From an uncultured Bacillaceae bacterium (GTDB taxonomy: Bacteria; Bacillota; Bacilli; Bacillales; Alkalibacillaceae), in contig CALGNY010000183.1 in assembly GCA_937958375.1 (NCBI GenBank), forward strand, positions 1 to 12,252: a stretch of 12,252 nucleotides of DNA, read 5' to 3'. Positions 1 to 7,488 of the stretch are shown in pieces. Each line of letters starts with the position of its first letter. Position 1 is the stretch's first letter. The notes under the pieces were generated by a model that saw only the letters and a list, made by a program, of their open reading frames with translations, had not been told where the DNA came from and made no database searches. The translations under genes and the position numbers were made by a program.

Positions 1-1133
1 TTCAACAACTGTCTGCTGATGACGATATTCTGAATTTCTGTCGTTCCTTCATAAATTTGTGTAATCTTCGCGTCCCTGAAATAGCGCTCAACGTCATAGT
101 CTTCTGTATAGCCGTAGCCGCCGTGGACTTGGACGGCTTCGATGGCGACATCCATCGCCGTTTTTGATGCAAATTTTTTCGCCATGGAGGCTTCTTTGCT
201 TGTGTCCATTCCTGCTTGATAGTTTGAAGCGGCGTTGTAAACGAGTAGCCTTGCGCCTTCGACAGCAGTTGCCATATCAGCAATTTTGAATGAAACGCCT
301 TGGTGCTTGGCGATCGGTTTGCCGAATTGTTCGCGTTCTCTAGCATAATCGGTGGCTGCTTCGAGGGCCGCTTCAGCAATGCCAAGCGCCTGTGCTGCAA
401 TCCCTATTCGGCCGATGTTCAAGTTGGCGAGTGCGATTTTATAGCCTTCACCTTCTTCGCCCAACCGTTGGGAAGCGGCGACTCGCATATTGTCAAAGTT
501 CAACGAAACCGTGCTGGAACCGTGTAGCCCCATCTTTTTCTCCGACTTTCCGATTTCAAGGCCGGGGGTATTTTTTTCGACGATGAATGCCGTGATTCCT
601 TTATTGCCTTGCTCCGGATTTGTACTGGCAAACACGATAAAGGTGTCGGCGTATTCGCCGTTCGTGATAAACACTTTTGACCCATTGATGATATAATCGT
701 CGCCATCTCTTTTGGCTTTTGTCTTTAAATTTCCGGCGTCACTTCCTGCACCTGGTTCCGTAAGACAAAAAGCACCGAGATATTCACCGCTCGCTAGTTT
801 CGGTACATAATGATCGACTTGTTCTTTCGTCCCGAACTTCAAGATTGGAAACGTCCCGACCGAAGTATGCACGGAAAGAATGACACCGAGCGTGGCACTC
901 ACCTTAGACAATTCATTGATCGCAATAATATACGAGGGGTAGTCCATGCCGGCGCCGCCCTGTTCTTCACTGACCGGAACACCCATCAGGCCAAGTTCAC
1001 CCATACGCTTGATGATCTCAGTCGGAAATTCTTCTTTTTCCATCGATTCGATTTGCGGGGCGACTTCTTTTTGGGCGAAGTCACGGACCATTTTACGCAT
1101 CATTTCTTGTTCTTCTGAGAATCGTAAATCCAT
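1..1133 (-). CDS. mmgC: Acyl-CoA dehydrogenase, MmgC-like (3' end cut by window edge)
   Basis: FAD-dependent enzyme that oxidises acyl-CoA to trans-2-enoyl-CoA in beta-oxidation and passes electrons to ETF. Translating the minus strand from ATG 1131-1133 gives 377 open codons that reach the window edge with the SRQLL ending typical of the family, so probably only one or two residues and the stop are missing. Both family signatures are visible: LTEPGAGSD (residues 124-132) and, later, QVHGGYGYTEDY. The catalytic glutamate is E362 in IYEGTTEIQ. The start follows an AAGGAGG ribosome binding site, 46 bp after mmgB ends, so it is the third gene of an mmgA-mmgB-mmgC operon. VILSVHTSVGT and NIGRIGIAAQALGIAEAALE resemble Bacillus MmgC more than AcdA as I remember them. 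The enzyme class is certain; chain-length or branched-chain specificity cannot be told from sequence. Confidence 0.95.
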   Translation of the reverse strand, partial: MDLRFSEEQEMMRKMVRDFAQKEVAPQIESMEKEEFPTEIIKRMGELGLMGVPVSEEQGGAGMDYPSYIIAINELSKVSATLGVILSVHTSVGTFPILKFGTKEQVDHYVPKLASGEYLGAFCLTEPGAGSDAGNLKTKAKRDGDDYIINGSKVFITNGEYADTFIVFASTNPEQGNKGITAFIVEKNTPGLEIGKSEKKMGLHGSSTVSLNFDNMRVAASQRLGEEGEGYKIALANLNIGRIGIAAQALGIAEAALEAATDYAREREQFGKPIAKHQGVSFKIADMATAVEGARLLVYNAASNYQAGMDTSKEASMAKKFASKTAMDVAIEAVQVHGGYGYTEDYDVERYFRDAKITQIYEGTTEIQNIVISRQLL

Positions 1134-1179
1134 CCGTCGACCTCCTTTCTAGTAAATTCTTGTTAGTAGATTAATAGAT

Positions 1180-2031
1180 TTATTCGTACACATAAAAGCC
1201 ACGGCCAGACTTCTTGCCTAACCAGCCGGCGTTGACATATTTACGCAGCAATGGGCACGGACGATACTTACTGTCCCCGAACCCTTCATGGAGAATTTCC
1301 ATGATATACAAACAAGTGTCGAGGCCGATAAAATCTGCCAGCTGTAAAGGTCCCATTGGATGATTCATCCCAAGTTTCATGACCTCATCCACCGCTTCCG
1401 GTTCCGCGACGCCTTCAAAAACGGTGTAAATCGCTTCATTGATCATCGGCATCAAAATCCGGTTGGAAACAAAGCCTGGGTAGTCGTTCACCTCAACTGC
1501 TGTCTTGTTCAACTGTTTCGCCGTCTCTGCGATCGTTTCATACGTTTCATCGGATGTTTGCAGGGCGCGGATCACTTCGACCAATTCCATGACCGGCACC
1601 GGGTTCATGAAATGCATGCCGATCACTTTCTCTGGCCGTTCCGTTACCGCTGCGATATCCGTAATCGGGAGTGACGACGTGTTGGATGCCAAAATGGCAT
1701 GCTTCGGCGTGATTTGATCCAACTGCTGAAAAACCTTTGTTTTGACGTCCATGTTTTCGACAACCGCTTCGACGACCAAATCACAGTCACTTGCATCATT
1801 CAGAGACGTTGTTGTTTCCAATTTGTTCAGTGTATTTGTTTTGTCCGCTTCAGTCATTCGTCCTTTATCGACATTGCGGGAAAGCAACTTTTCAATCGTC
1901 GCCAGCCCACGTTGCAAACTCTCTTCGGAAATATCATTTAACTTCACACGGAAGCCGGCTTGCGCAAAAACTTGAGCAATTCCTGCGCCCATTTGGCCGG
2001 CACCGATGACCATTACCTGATTCACTGCCAT
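1180..2031 (-). CDS. mmgB: 3-hydroxybutyryl-CoA dehydrogenase
   Basis: NAD-dependent oxidation of 3-hydroxyacyl-CoA (short chain) to 3-ketoacyl-CoA, the step before thiolase. The protein has 283 residues, normal for the family. The N-terminal Rossmann fold has GAGQMG (residues 10-15) and an acidic D33 at the end of strand 2. The catalytic dyad is H140 ([10 protein letters not shown]) and E152, 12 residues apart as in characterised enzymes, with S119 (ASNTSS) and N190 (GFVSNRI) as substrate-contact positions. The C-terminal domain ends [13 protein letters not shown] chose ATG 2029-2031 because AGGAGG lies 9 nt upstream. An in-frame ATG at 2047-2049 would place that ribosome binding site inside the gene. 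It starts 34 nt after mmgA ends and is almost certainly cotranscribed with it. Confidence 0.96.
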   Translation of the reverse strand: MAVNQVMVIGAGQMGAGIAQVFAQAGFRVKLNDISEESLQRGLATIEKLLSRNVDKGRMTEADKTNTLNKLETTTSLNDASDCDLVVEAVVENMDVKTKVFQQLDQITPKHAILASNTSSLPITDIAAVTERPEKVIGMHFMNPVPVMELVEVIRALQTSDETYETIAETAKQLNKTAVEVNDYPGFVSNRILMPMINEAIYTVFEGVAEPEAVDEVMKLGMNHPMGPLQLADFIGLDTCLYIMEILHEGFGDSKYRPCPLLRKYVNAGWLGKKSGRGFYVYE

Positions 2032-2065
2032 GTTCGAAAACCTCCTCATTCAAATGCAAAATTCG

Positions 2066-3253
2066 TTATTGTTTTGGAACTTCAATCAGTACGGCATCCC
2101 CTTGGCCGCCACCAGAACAAATCGAAGCGATACCAAGACCGCCACCGCGACGTTTCAATTCGTACGCCAATGTCAAAATAATTCGTGCACCGCTTGCACC
2201 GATTGGGTGACCTAGCGCGACCGCTCCGCCGTTGACGTTCACTTTTTCAGGGTCAAGTCCTGCAATTTTTCCACTTGCCAAGCTTACCGCCGCAAATGCT
2301 TCATTGACTTCGAATAAATCGATATTCTCTAATTTGTAGCCTGTTTTCTCAAGAAGTTTGTTAATGACGATTCCAGGTGTTTCTGGGAAACGGTCCGCTT
2401 CAACAGCGACTTCTGCATGACCTAAAACGGTCGCAAGTGGCGTTTTTCCTAGTTCTTGTGCTTTTTCATCAGACATCAATACCATCGCCGCCGCGCCGTC
2501 ATTGACTCCAGGTGCGTTCCCAGCCGTGATTGTTCCATCTTTATCAAAAGCCGGTCGCAACTTAGCTAACGTTTCAACGGTGGTGCCTTCCCGTGGTGCT
2601 TCATCTGTATCAACCGTAATCGGGTCTTTTTTACGTTGTGGAACTTCTACCGGAACAATTTCTTCTTTAAACTTGCCATCTTTAATAGCATTCAGTGCGC
2701 GCTCATGACTCTTCGCGGACCACTCATCCTGTGCTTCACGTGTCAGTTCGAATTTTTCCGCAGTCCGGTTTCCGTACGTTCCCATATGCACATTTTCAAA
2801 CGAACACGTCAGGCCGTCATGGACCATCGTATCGACGACTTTCCGGTCGCCCATGCGCATTCCCCAACGTGCATCCGGTAGCACATACGGCGCATTACTC
2901 ATTGATTCCATTCCACCAGCAACGATGACATCCTCTTCACCCAAACGGATCAACATGTCACCAAGTGTGACACTGCGCATACCTGAGGCACAAACTTTAT
3001 TGATCGTTTCTGTTTTCGTTTCCCACGGAAGTCCTGCCTCTCGCATTGCCTGTCTGGAAGGAAGCTGTCCTTGCCCGCCTTGCAAAACATTACCGACAAT
3101 AACTTCTTGAACCTCTTTCCCTTCGATTCCAGCACGCTTGACCGCCTCTTTGATCGCAATCCCACCAAGCTGAGCGGCCGTCAAAGGCGCCAAACTTCCT
3201 CCGAATTTTCCAAATGGTGTCCGTGCACCTGCTACAATCACTGTTTTTGTCAC
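2066..3253 (-). CDS. mmgA: Acetyl-CoA C-acetyltransferase (thiolase)
   Basis: Thiolase of 395 residues: cleaves 3-ketoacyl-CoA with CoA to release acetyl-CoA, or condenses two acetyl-CoA in reverse. The catalytic set is complete: nucleophile C88 (NKVCASGM), H349 ([14 protein letters not shown]) and C379 ([10 protein letters not shown]); NEAF is also present. The start is GTG at 3251-3253, preceded by GGGAGG with 7 nt spacing and followed by the usual [17 protein letters not shown] beginning. It is the first gene of the minus-strand operon. Upstream are a sigma-A-like promoter, a TetR-type palindrome and a cre site, so repression by an acyl-CoA-responsive regulator and by CcpA is expected. In B. 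subtilis the mmg operon is known to be CcpA-repressed and sigma-E dependent; I see no clear sigma-E promoter here. Confidence 0.96.
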   Translation of the reverse strand: MTKTVIVAGARTPFGKFGGSLAPLTAAQLGGIAIKEAVKRAGIEGKEVQEVIVGNVLQGGQGQLPSRQAMREAGLPWETKTETINKVCASGMRSVTLGDMLIRLGEEDVIVAGGMESMSNAPYVLPDARWGMRMGDRKVVDTMVHDGLTCSFENVHMGTYGNRTAEKFELTREAQDEWSAKSHERALNAIKDGKFKEEIVPVEVPQRKKDPITVDTDEAPREGTTVETLAKLRPAFDKDGTITAGNAPGVNDGAAAMVLMSDEKAQELGKTPLATVLGHAEVAVEADRFPETPGIVINKLLEKTGYKLENIDLFEVNEAFAAVSLASGKIAGLDPEKVNVNGGAVALGHPIGASGARIILTLAYELKRRGGGLGIASICSGGGQGDAVLIEVPKQ

Positions 3254-3301
3254 AATGATTCCTCCCTTTTTTAAAATACTATTTATACAGAAAATTTCTT
3301 C

Positions 3302-3316
3302 TTGTAAACGTTATCA
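3302..3316 (-). promoter_or_regulatory. CcpA cre site in the mmgA promoter region
   Basis: The plus-strand sequence TTGTAAACGTTATCA fits the consensus WTGNAANCGNWNNCW at every defined position. It lies just downstream of the mmgA -10 region, over or immediately after the expected start point, where CcpA-HPr(Ser-P) binding would block initiation or early elongation. It also lies about 85 bp upstream of the divergent merR promoter and is less well placed to affect it. Carbon catabolite repression of mmg operons is known in B. subtilis, so site and function agree. Confidence 0.8.
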
Positions 3317-3319
3317 TTT

Positions 3320-3353
3320 ATTATAACATACTTTCGACTGAACGCTCGCTCAA
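3320..3353 (-). promoter_or_regulatory. Probable sigma-A promoter of mmgABC
   Basis: Minus strand: TTGAGC (3353-3348), a 17-nt spacer, then TATGTT (3330-3325), immediately followed by TATAAT (3325-3320). TATAAT is the better -10 but would need a 22-nt spacer, so TATGTT or an overlapping pair is more likely. Initiation near 3313-3318 would give a leader of roughly 65 nt before the GTG start. The -35 overlaps the palindrome at 3339-3352. Confidence 0.5.
3339..3352. promoter_or_regulatory. TetR/FadR-type operator upstream of mmgA
   Basis: TGAACG-CT-CGCTCA is a 6-2-6 inverted repeat with 5 of 6 arm positions paired. It overlaps the proposed -35 of mmgA. The same architecture occurs as a perfect palindrome inside the fadF promoter (7498-7511) and imperfectly in the fadF leader (7362-7375). 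B. subtilis FadR recognises a longer TGAATGA/TCATTCA dyad with a wider spacer, so the repressor here may be a related TetR protein. None is encoded in the window. Confidence 0.5.
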
Positions 3354-3399
3354 CAGAAGAAAAAGTTTGTTTTAACTTAAACTAAATTTTCAAAATAGA

Positions 3400-3430
3400 T
3401 TGTACCTTACGTTACGTGATGTTTTATAAT
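3400..3430 (+). promoter_or_regulatory. Putative MerR-type promoter of the regulator/membrane protein operon
   Basis: A consensus TATAAT at 3425-3430 is preceded by TTGTAC at 3400-3405 with a 19-nt spacer, the stretched spacing typical of promoters activated by MerR proteins. An imperfect dyad centred on 3413 (TTACGT-T-ACGTGA, plus outer matches) lies in the spacer. This suggests that the merR gene downstream regulates itself. The -35 matches consensus at only three positions, which is common for activated promoters but lowers certainty. Confidence 0.45.
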
Positions 3431-3464
3431 CAACGGTAAGAGTATATTTACGGAGGAGATGAAC

Positions 3465-4195
3465 ATGTACTCTATTGGAGAATTAGCCAATTTGAGCCAA
3501 GTTTCGGTTCGTACCCTACACTATTATGACGAGATTCACTTACTCACACCATCAACCTACACAAAAAGTGGCCACCGACGCTACGATGACACCGCTGTAG
3601 AAAAGTTATACCACATTCTTTTTTAAAAGACCTTGGCTTCGATTTGGAAAAAATCAAAACGATTGTCTCAGGGTCAAATAAAAACCCTAACGAAATTCTT
3701 AAGATGCAATTAAAACTTATCGAAATGGAACAGAGAAGATTAGAAGAAAAAAAGCAGAAGGTGAGAAGCCTTCTAGACCTACTAGATTACTCAGGAACGA
3801 AAAAGTGGAGCACCATTTTTTCCACGATTAAAGGGAATCAATCAGACAAAACAAAACTACGTGCACACTATTTTTCTGATGATGAACAAAAAATAATTAA
3901 CCAATTACCAAGAATCGGTCAAAAATCGGGAGATGTTTGGATTCAATTAATGAAAGAGATCAGGCAAGCCATACACGATGAAGTTCAACCTGAAGATGAA
4001 CGCGCACAAAGATTAGTCGAACAATGGGGACGATTAACGTATGAAATGTTTAAAGGAGACCATGAATTGGCCTATAAAACATGGAACCTTGCCAGAGGTC
4101 AAGAAAGTGAAATGGGGTTCGCTCCAATAAGCGATGAGGTCATCCATTTCATCGAAAAAGCCGCCACCGTATACAGGGGGAAGCAAAATGAGTAG
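3465..4195 (+). pseudogene. MerR-family regulator interrupted by a -1 frameshift
   Basis: A GGAGGAG ribosome binding site precedes ATG 3465. The first 53 codons encode a MerR winged helix-turn-helix: YSIGELANLSQVSVRTLHYY, then GHRRYDD in the wing. A TAA at 3624-3626 stops this frame at the run T6A4 (3619-3628). One added base, or a -1 slip, continues without a break into LKDLGFDLEKIKTIVSG, the expected rest of the DNA-binding domain, then a charged coiled coil (about residues 82-112) and a helical effector-type C-terminal domain ending GKQNE at 4195. The restored protein would be about 243 residues. The C-terminal part recalls TipAS-like MerR proteins, but no ligand can be named. No second lesion is seen in about 190 downstream codons, so this may be a recent mutation, a homopolymer sequencing error or programmed slippage. 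Its bases are visibly AT-richer than mmgA or argS. Confidence 0.75.
3618..3631 (+). other. Frameshift point CTT-TTT-TAA-AAG in the MerR gene
   Basis: Frame 0 reads CTT TTT TAA. The downstream frame reads TTA AAA GAC CTT GGC. A tRNA-Phe in the P site could re-pair perfectly on UUU after slipping back one base while UAA waits in the A site; alternatively a T7 run would restore the frame. The heptamer is not a classical in-frame X-XXY-YYZ signal, and I see no obvious stimulatory stem-loop directly downstream. Confidence 0.6.
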
Positions 4196-4817
4196 AAAAA
4201 TCGCATTCCTCGACCTTATTTTTTATATTGGATTACCGCTACTCGTGTGGAACCAAGGCCGAGAATATTTTGGTGATTATCTTGCGATGTTACTTTCAAC
4301 CGTGCCTGGAATCATTTATACATTCTATCGTTTCTTCAAGGCAAGACAATTTAACCTGATCGGAATTTATATTATTTCCACGTTGCTCATTGGAACAACA
4401 TTAGATTTATTAGCCGGTTCTGCAGAACAAATGCTATGGAATCAAATTTATTTCGGTTTGGCGATCGCTGGTTTGCATGCTTTTTTGCTCGTCATCCGAA
4501 AGCCACTCTCCCTTTATTTTGCGGTTGATTTCGTTTCCCTGCAAGGCCATGACAGAGAAGCCAGCAAAGAACTTTTTCATCAAAAAGGGATTTTCATGTG
4601 GTTTCAGGTGATCCAGAGTGTCATTGTCATTCGAGGTATATGCTTAGCTTCCTTAAAAATTTGGTTGCTTCAAACGTATGGGATTGAAGCCTATGACACG
4701 ATGATCGTGTATACCCGTGTTGTCGGTTGGATTTTCGGAGGGCTCATTACAGCTCTATTCATTTACACAAATGTGCCGATCAACAAATATTTTCAGCAAA
4801 AAAACATAGCCAGCTGA
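4188..4817 (+). CDS. VC0807-like integral membrane protein, unknown function
   Basis: Membrane protein of 209 residues with about six predicted helices (roughly 5-22, 30-48, 56-75, 86-103, 138-160, 172-194). A polar loop around 112-135 contains GHDREASKELFHQ. The segment STVPGIIYTFYRFFKARQFN and the later LVIRKPLSLYF resemble the VC0807 family, related to septation-protein-A-like proteins, whose function is not established. The ATG at 4188 overlaps the end of the MerR gene by 8 nt (ATGAGTAG), so translation is probably coupled. A purine-rich GGGGGAAG sits just upstream. An earlier in-frame start at 4134 lies deep inside the MerR gene and lacks support. The pairing suggests that the regulator controls this protein, perhaps in response to a small molecule. 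Followed by a perfect palindrome without a T-tract (4816-4827), then the 52-bp repeat array. Confidence 0.8.
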   Translation: MSRKIAFLDLIFYIGLPLLVWNQGREYFGDYLAMLLSTVPGIIYTFYRFFKARQFNLIGIYIISTLLIGTTLDLLAGSAEQMLWNQIYFGLAIAGLHAFLLVIRKPLSLYFAVDFVSLQGHDREASKELFHQKGIFMWFQVIQSVIVIRGICLASLKIWLLQTYGIEAYDTMIVYTRVVGWIFGGLITALFIYTNVPINKYFQQKNIAS

Positions 4818-4837
4818 CTTGCAAGTCGCAAGGTGCG

Positions 4838-5141
4838 CTCTCAGTGACATTCATAAAATCCAAATGGCGGCGAGGAAACCCTATCAGCGACATTTATACC
4901 TATTCTTACACCCCAAATGTCTTTGAGAAACCCTATCAGCGACATTTGAACCTATTTTCATGACTCAAATGTCGGTGAGACAACTTCTCAACGACATTTA
5001 TACCTATTCTCACACCTCAAATGGCTGCGAGAAGCCTTATCACCGACATTTGCGACGAATCTCACAACCAAATGTCGGTGAGACTTCTTATCAGCGACAT
5101 TCACTACTATTTTCACACCCAAAATGGCGATGAGAAGACCC
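4838..5141. repeat. Tandem array of ~52-bp units with internal inverted repeats
   Basis: Units begin at 4861, 4914, 4966, 5018 and 5069 (lengths 53, 52, 52, 51, 51), with a partial unit at 5120 and a half unit at 4838-4859. Each unit has a forward motif close to AAATGTCGGTGAGA, a short spacer, the reverse motif close to TCTCAGCGACATTT, then a less conserved linker such as ATACCTATTCTCACACC. The best unit (4966) pairs 13 of 14 arm bases around a 5-nt loop. About six forward and six reverse motifs alternate in all. The array fills the gap between convergent genes (membrane protein and fadF), so the hairpins could help stop transcription from both sides. It is not a CRISPR array: repeats are imperfect, linkers are similar to each other, and there are no cas genes. 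Confidence 0.85.
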
Positions 5142-5163
5142 AACACCATCCTCAACCATACAG

Positions 5164-5208
5164 AAAACTCCCGAAAAGCGACCGCAACCGGTCACCTCTC
5201 GAGAGTTT
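5164..5208 (-). terminator. Probable terminator of fadF
   Basis: On the minus strand, downstream of the fadF stop: an inner hairpin GTGACCG-GTTG-CGGTCGC (5195-5178, 7 bp with one G-U) followed by TTTT. It is nested in an outer stem AAACTCTCGA / TCGGGAGTTT (5208-5199 with 5174-5165, one mismatch) that is again followed by a short T-rich stretch. The T-tracts are short, so efficiency is uncertain. Confidence 0.55.
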
Positions 5209-5216
5209 AATTCTTG

Positions 5217-7337
5217 TTATGCTGGTTGATCTACTCTGTCTGGAGCTCCGAAAATAGACTCTTCCAATACTTCTGCGACATCGCGCGTTTGTACGGATTC
5301 ATCTACATCTTTCGCTTTTGTTCCGTCACTGAGCATCGTCAGACAGAATGGGCATGCGCTGGAAATCGTTGTTGCTTCGGTTTGCAGTGCTTGTTCTGTC
5401 CGAGCGACGTTGATGCGGTTACCTGTCGTTTCTTCCATCCACATCAAACCGCCACCGGCACCACAGCACATTCCGTTATCAAAGCTACGTTCCATTTCAA
5501 CGACTTCGACACCTGGCACGTTTTCTAAAATGTAACGTGGTGGGTTGTAGATGTCATTGTAACGACCCAAGTAACAGGAGTCGTGGTACGTGATTTTTTC
5601 GTGGATCGCTTTTTCAGGTTTCAAGCGACCTTCTTTGATCCATTCAGCGAGCAATTCCGTGTGGTGGAATACTTCGCCTTCAAATCCGAAATCCGGGTAC
5701 TCGTTTTTAAACACATTGTAAGCGTGTGGGTCAATCGTAACGATTTTCTTGATATCGTTTTTCTCGAATTCTTTAATGTTTTTCTCAGCAAGCTCTTGGA
5801 AAAGGAATTCGTTTCCTAACCGGCGAGCTGTATCTCCAGAGTTCCGTTCTTTGTTTCCTAGAATCGCGAACTTCACGCCAGCTTTGTTCATCAAGCGAGC
5901 GAATGCCATAGCAATTTTCTGCGAGCGGCTATCATAAGAGCCCATGGAAGAAACCCAGAATAGGTATTCGAATTCTTCGTCTGCTTTTTTCAGCTCTTTG
6001 ACAGTAGGCACTTTCATATCTTCGTCTTGGTCTCTCCAGTTTTCGCGGTCTTTTTTGGAAAGTCCCCAAGGGTTTCCTTGACGTTCGATATTCATCATGG
6101 CACGCTGCGCTTCAGGATCCATTTTTCCTTCTGTCATCACAAGGTAACGACGAAGGTCAACAATGGTGTCCACGTGTTGGTTCATCACTGGACAAGCATC
6201 TTCACAGTTACGGCAAGTCGTACAGCCCCATAGTTCTTCCTCTGTCACGACATCACCGATCAAGTTTTGGTTGATGACTTGCTCAGCCAACGAACCGTTG
6301 GGATCTGCTGCAACTTGGTTTCCGGTTCTTCCGGCAAATGCATACGTAGGTACCCATGCCGAACGTCCAGTCACTGCTGCACCTTTTTCAGATAAATGGT
6401 CTCTGATTTTCAAAAGCAAATCCATCGGCGAAAGCATTTTACCCGTACCTGAAGCTGGACACACATTCGTACAGCGTCCACATTCAACACAAGCATACAA
6501 GTCGAGTAGCTGCAGATCGCTTAAATCCTCTACTTTTCCAACACCAAATGTCGGTTCTTCTTCCGATTCTTCCATTTCATCGATGTCAAAATCTAGCTTT
6601 TTCAATTTTCCATGTTGCTTGTCTTTCGTAAGTAATACGTTCGCTGGTCCGGCAATCAAGTGTGCGTGCTTGAACTGCGGGACGTATACCAAGAATGCCA
6701 ACAACACGAGCAAATGAATCCACCACATCACGAAGAAGAGGGTGGCTGCCGCGGTTGGTCCCATCCAGCCGAATGCCATGGCGACACCTGATGCAATTGG
6801 TTCGGTCCATGTTGTTTCATGGCCCTGCCAAATCATTTCAAACCCATTACCGAGCAAGACAGTCAGCATCAATGAGCCGATCAAGTAATAGACCAGCCCT
6901 GCCGCAAATGTTTTCTTCAAGCGTACGAGCTTCTCGATATACCGGCGATAAAATCCCCAAACGACTGCCACAAGAATGACCAGTGTCACAATCTCTTGGA
7001 AAAACTTAAATCCAGGGTATAAAAATCCAAGTGGCATGTGCGATCCTGGCGCAAGCCCTTTCCAAATGAAATCGATTGCACCAAACTGTACTAAAATAAA
7101 TCCGTAGAAAAACATGACGTGGATCGCACCGGATTTTTTATCTTTCAACAACTTTTTCTGACCGAAAATATACACCCATGCATCCTTCAACCGTTGCTTG
7201 ACGCCTTCGTCGAATTCCGTCCGTTTTCCGAGCTTTATGTACGAAATCCGCGTTTTGACGATGGTCGCAAATAAATAAATCGCGTAAGCCGTCACAGCAA
7301 GGAAGGCGATTGCGTTGATGATTAACAGCGTGTTCAT
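5217..7337 (-). CDS. fadF: Membrane-bound iron-sulfur oxidoreductase, FadF (YwjF)-like
   Basis: The 706-residue protein probably accepts electrons from reduced ETF and delivers them to the quinone pool during fatty acid oxidation. The N-terminal part has several membrane helices (about 4-27, 72-92, 111-129, 148-162, 185-219), like nitrate-reductase-gamma-type quinone-reactive subunits. Next comes a ferredoxin-type domain with two clusters: C283-x2-C286-x2-C289-x3-C293 and C372-x2-C375-x2-C378-x3-C382. The C-terminal half resembles heterodisulfide reductase subunit B (CCG domains): C588, C624-C625 (MCCGAGGG) and C662-x2-C665. The ATG at 7335-7337 follows a GGGGGG ribosome binding site 6 nt upstream. 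It is transcribed alone from a promoter with a TetR-type operator shared with mmgA. Homologues lie near mmgA/acdA genes in many Bacillaceae, as I recall, supporting the assigned role. Confidence 0.9.
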   Translation of the reverse strand: MNTLLIINAIAFLAVTAYAIYLFATIVKTRISYIKLGKRTEFDEGVKQRLKDAWVYIFGQKKLLKDKKSGAIHVMFFYGFILVQFGAIDFIWKGLAPGSHMPLGFLYPGFKFFQEIVTLVILVAVVWGFYRRYIEKLVRLKKTFAAGLVYYLIGSLMLTVLLGNGFEMIWQGHETTWTEPIASGVAMAFGWMGPTAAATLFFVMWWIHLLVLLAFLVYVPQFKHAHLIAGPANVLLTKDKQHGKLKKLDFDIDEMEESEEEPTFGVGKVEDLSDLQLLDLYACVECGRCTNVCPASGTGKMLSPMDLLLKIRDHLSEKGAAVTGRSAWVPTYAFAGRTGNQVAADPNGSLAEQVINQNLIGDVVTEEELWGCTTCRNCEDACPVMNQHVDTIVDLRRYLVMTEGKMDPEAQRAMMNIERQGNPWGLSKKDRENWRDQDEDMKVPTVKELKKADEEFEYLFWVSSMGSYDSRSQKIAMAFARLMNKAGVKFAILGNKERNSGDTARRLGNEFLFQELAEKNIKEFEKNDIKKIVTIDPHAYNVFKNEYPDFGFEGEVFHHTELLAEWIKEGRLKPEKAIHEKITYHDSCYLGRYNDIYNPPRYILENVPGVEVVEMERSFDNGMCCGAGGGLMWMEETTGNRINVARTEQALQTEATTISSACPFCLTMLSDGTKAKDVDESVQTRDVAEVLEESIFGAPDRVDQPA

Positions 7338-7361
7338 TTGGTTCCCCCCAATAATCTTTGA

Positions 7362-7375
7362 TGAGTGATCATTCC
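7362..7375. promoter_or_regulatory. Imperfect TetR/FadR-type operator in the fadF leader
   Basis: TGAGTG-AT-CATTCC has the same 6-2-6 design as the sites at 3339-3352 and 7498-7511, with 4 of 6 arm positions paired. It lies 25 bp upstream of the fadF start, within the transcribed leader, where a bound repressor could block elongation or help form a loop with the promoter site about 135 bp away. It could be chance. Confidence 0.35.
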
Positions 7376-7488
7376 GTTTATCCTATATCTTAACATGAAA
7401 AACCGCCAGGATGTAGGAATAATCTGAATTTAATGATGAAATGGATGAGTACTTTTTCAACTCAACTGGCTATGTTTCTATATGTCCT

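Noticed and set aside
2..400. Minus-strand 132-codon ORF at the left edge
   Set aside because: It is an out-of-frame shadow of the acyl-CoA dehydrogenase, whose true frame shows all family signatures.
3365..3383. AT-rich partial dyad GTTTTAACTTAAAC between mmgA and merR
   Set aside because: The arms are imperfect and low-complexity. It is more simply an AT-rich upstream stretch.
4816..4827. Perfect palindrome GACTTGCAAGTC as terminator of the membrane-protein gene
   Set aside because: It has no loop suitable for a terminator and no following T-tract, and it overlaps the stop codon.
4838..5141. CRISPR array
   Set aside because: Units are imperfect, the linkers resemble each other instead of being unique spacers, and no cas genes are present.
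5021..5257. Small plus-strand ORF in the 52-bp repeat region
   Set aside because: It is built from repeat units, crosses the fadF terminator and runs antisense into fadF, without a start signal.
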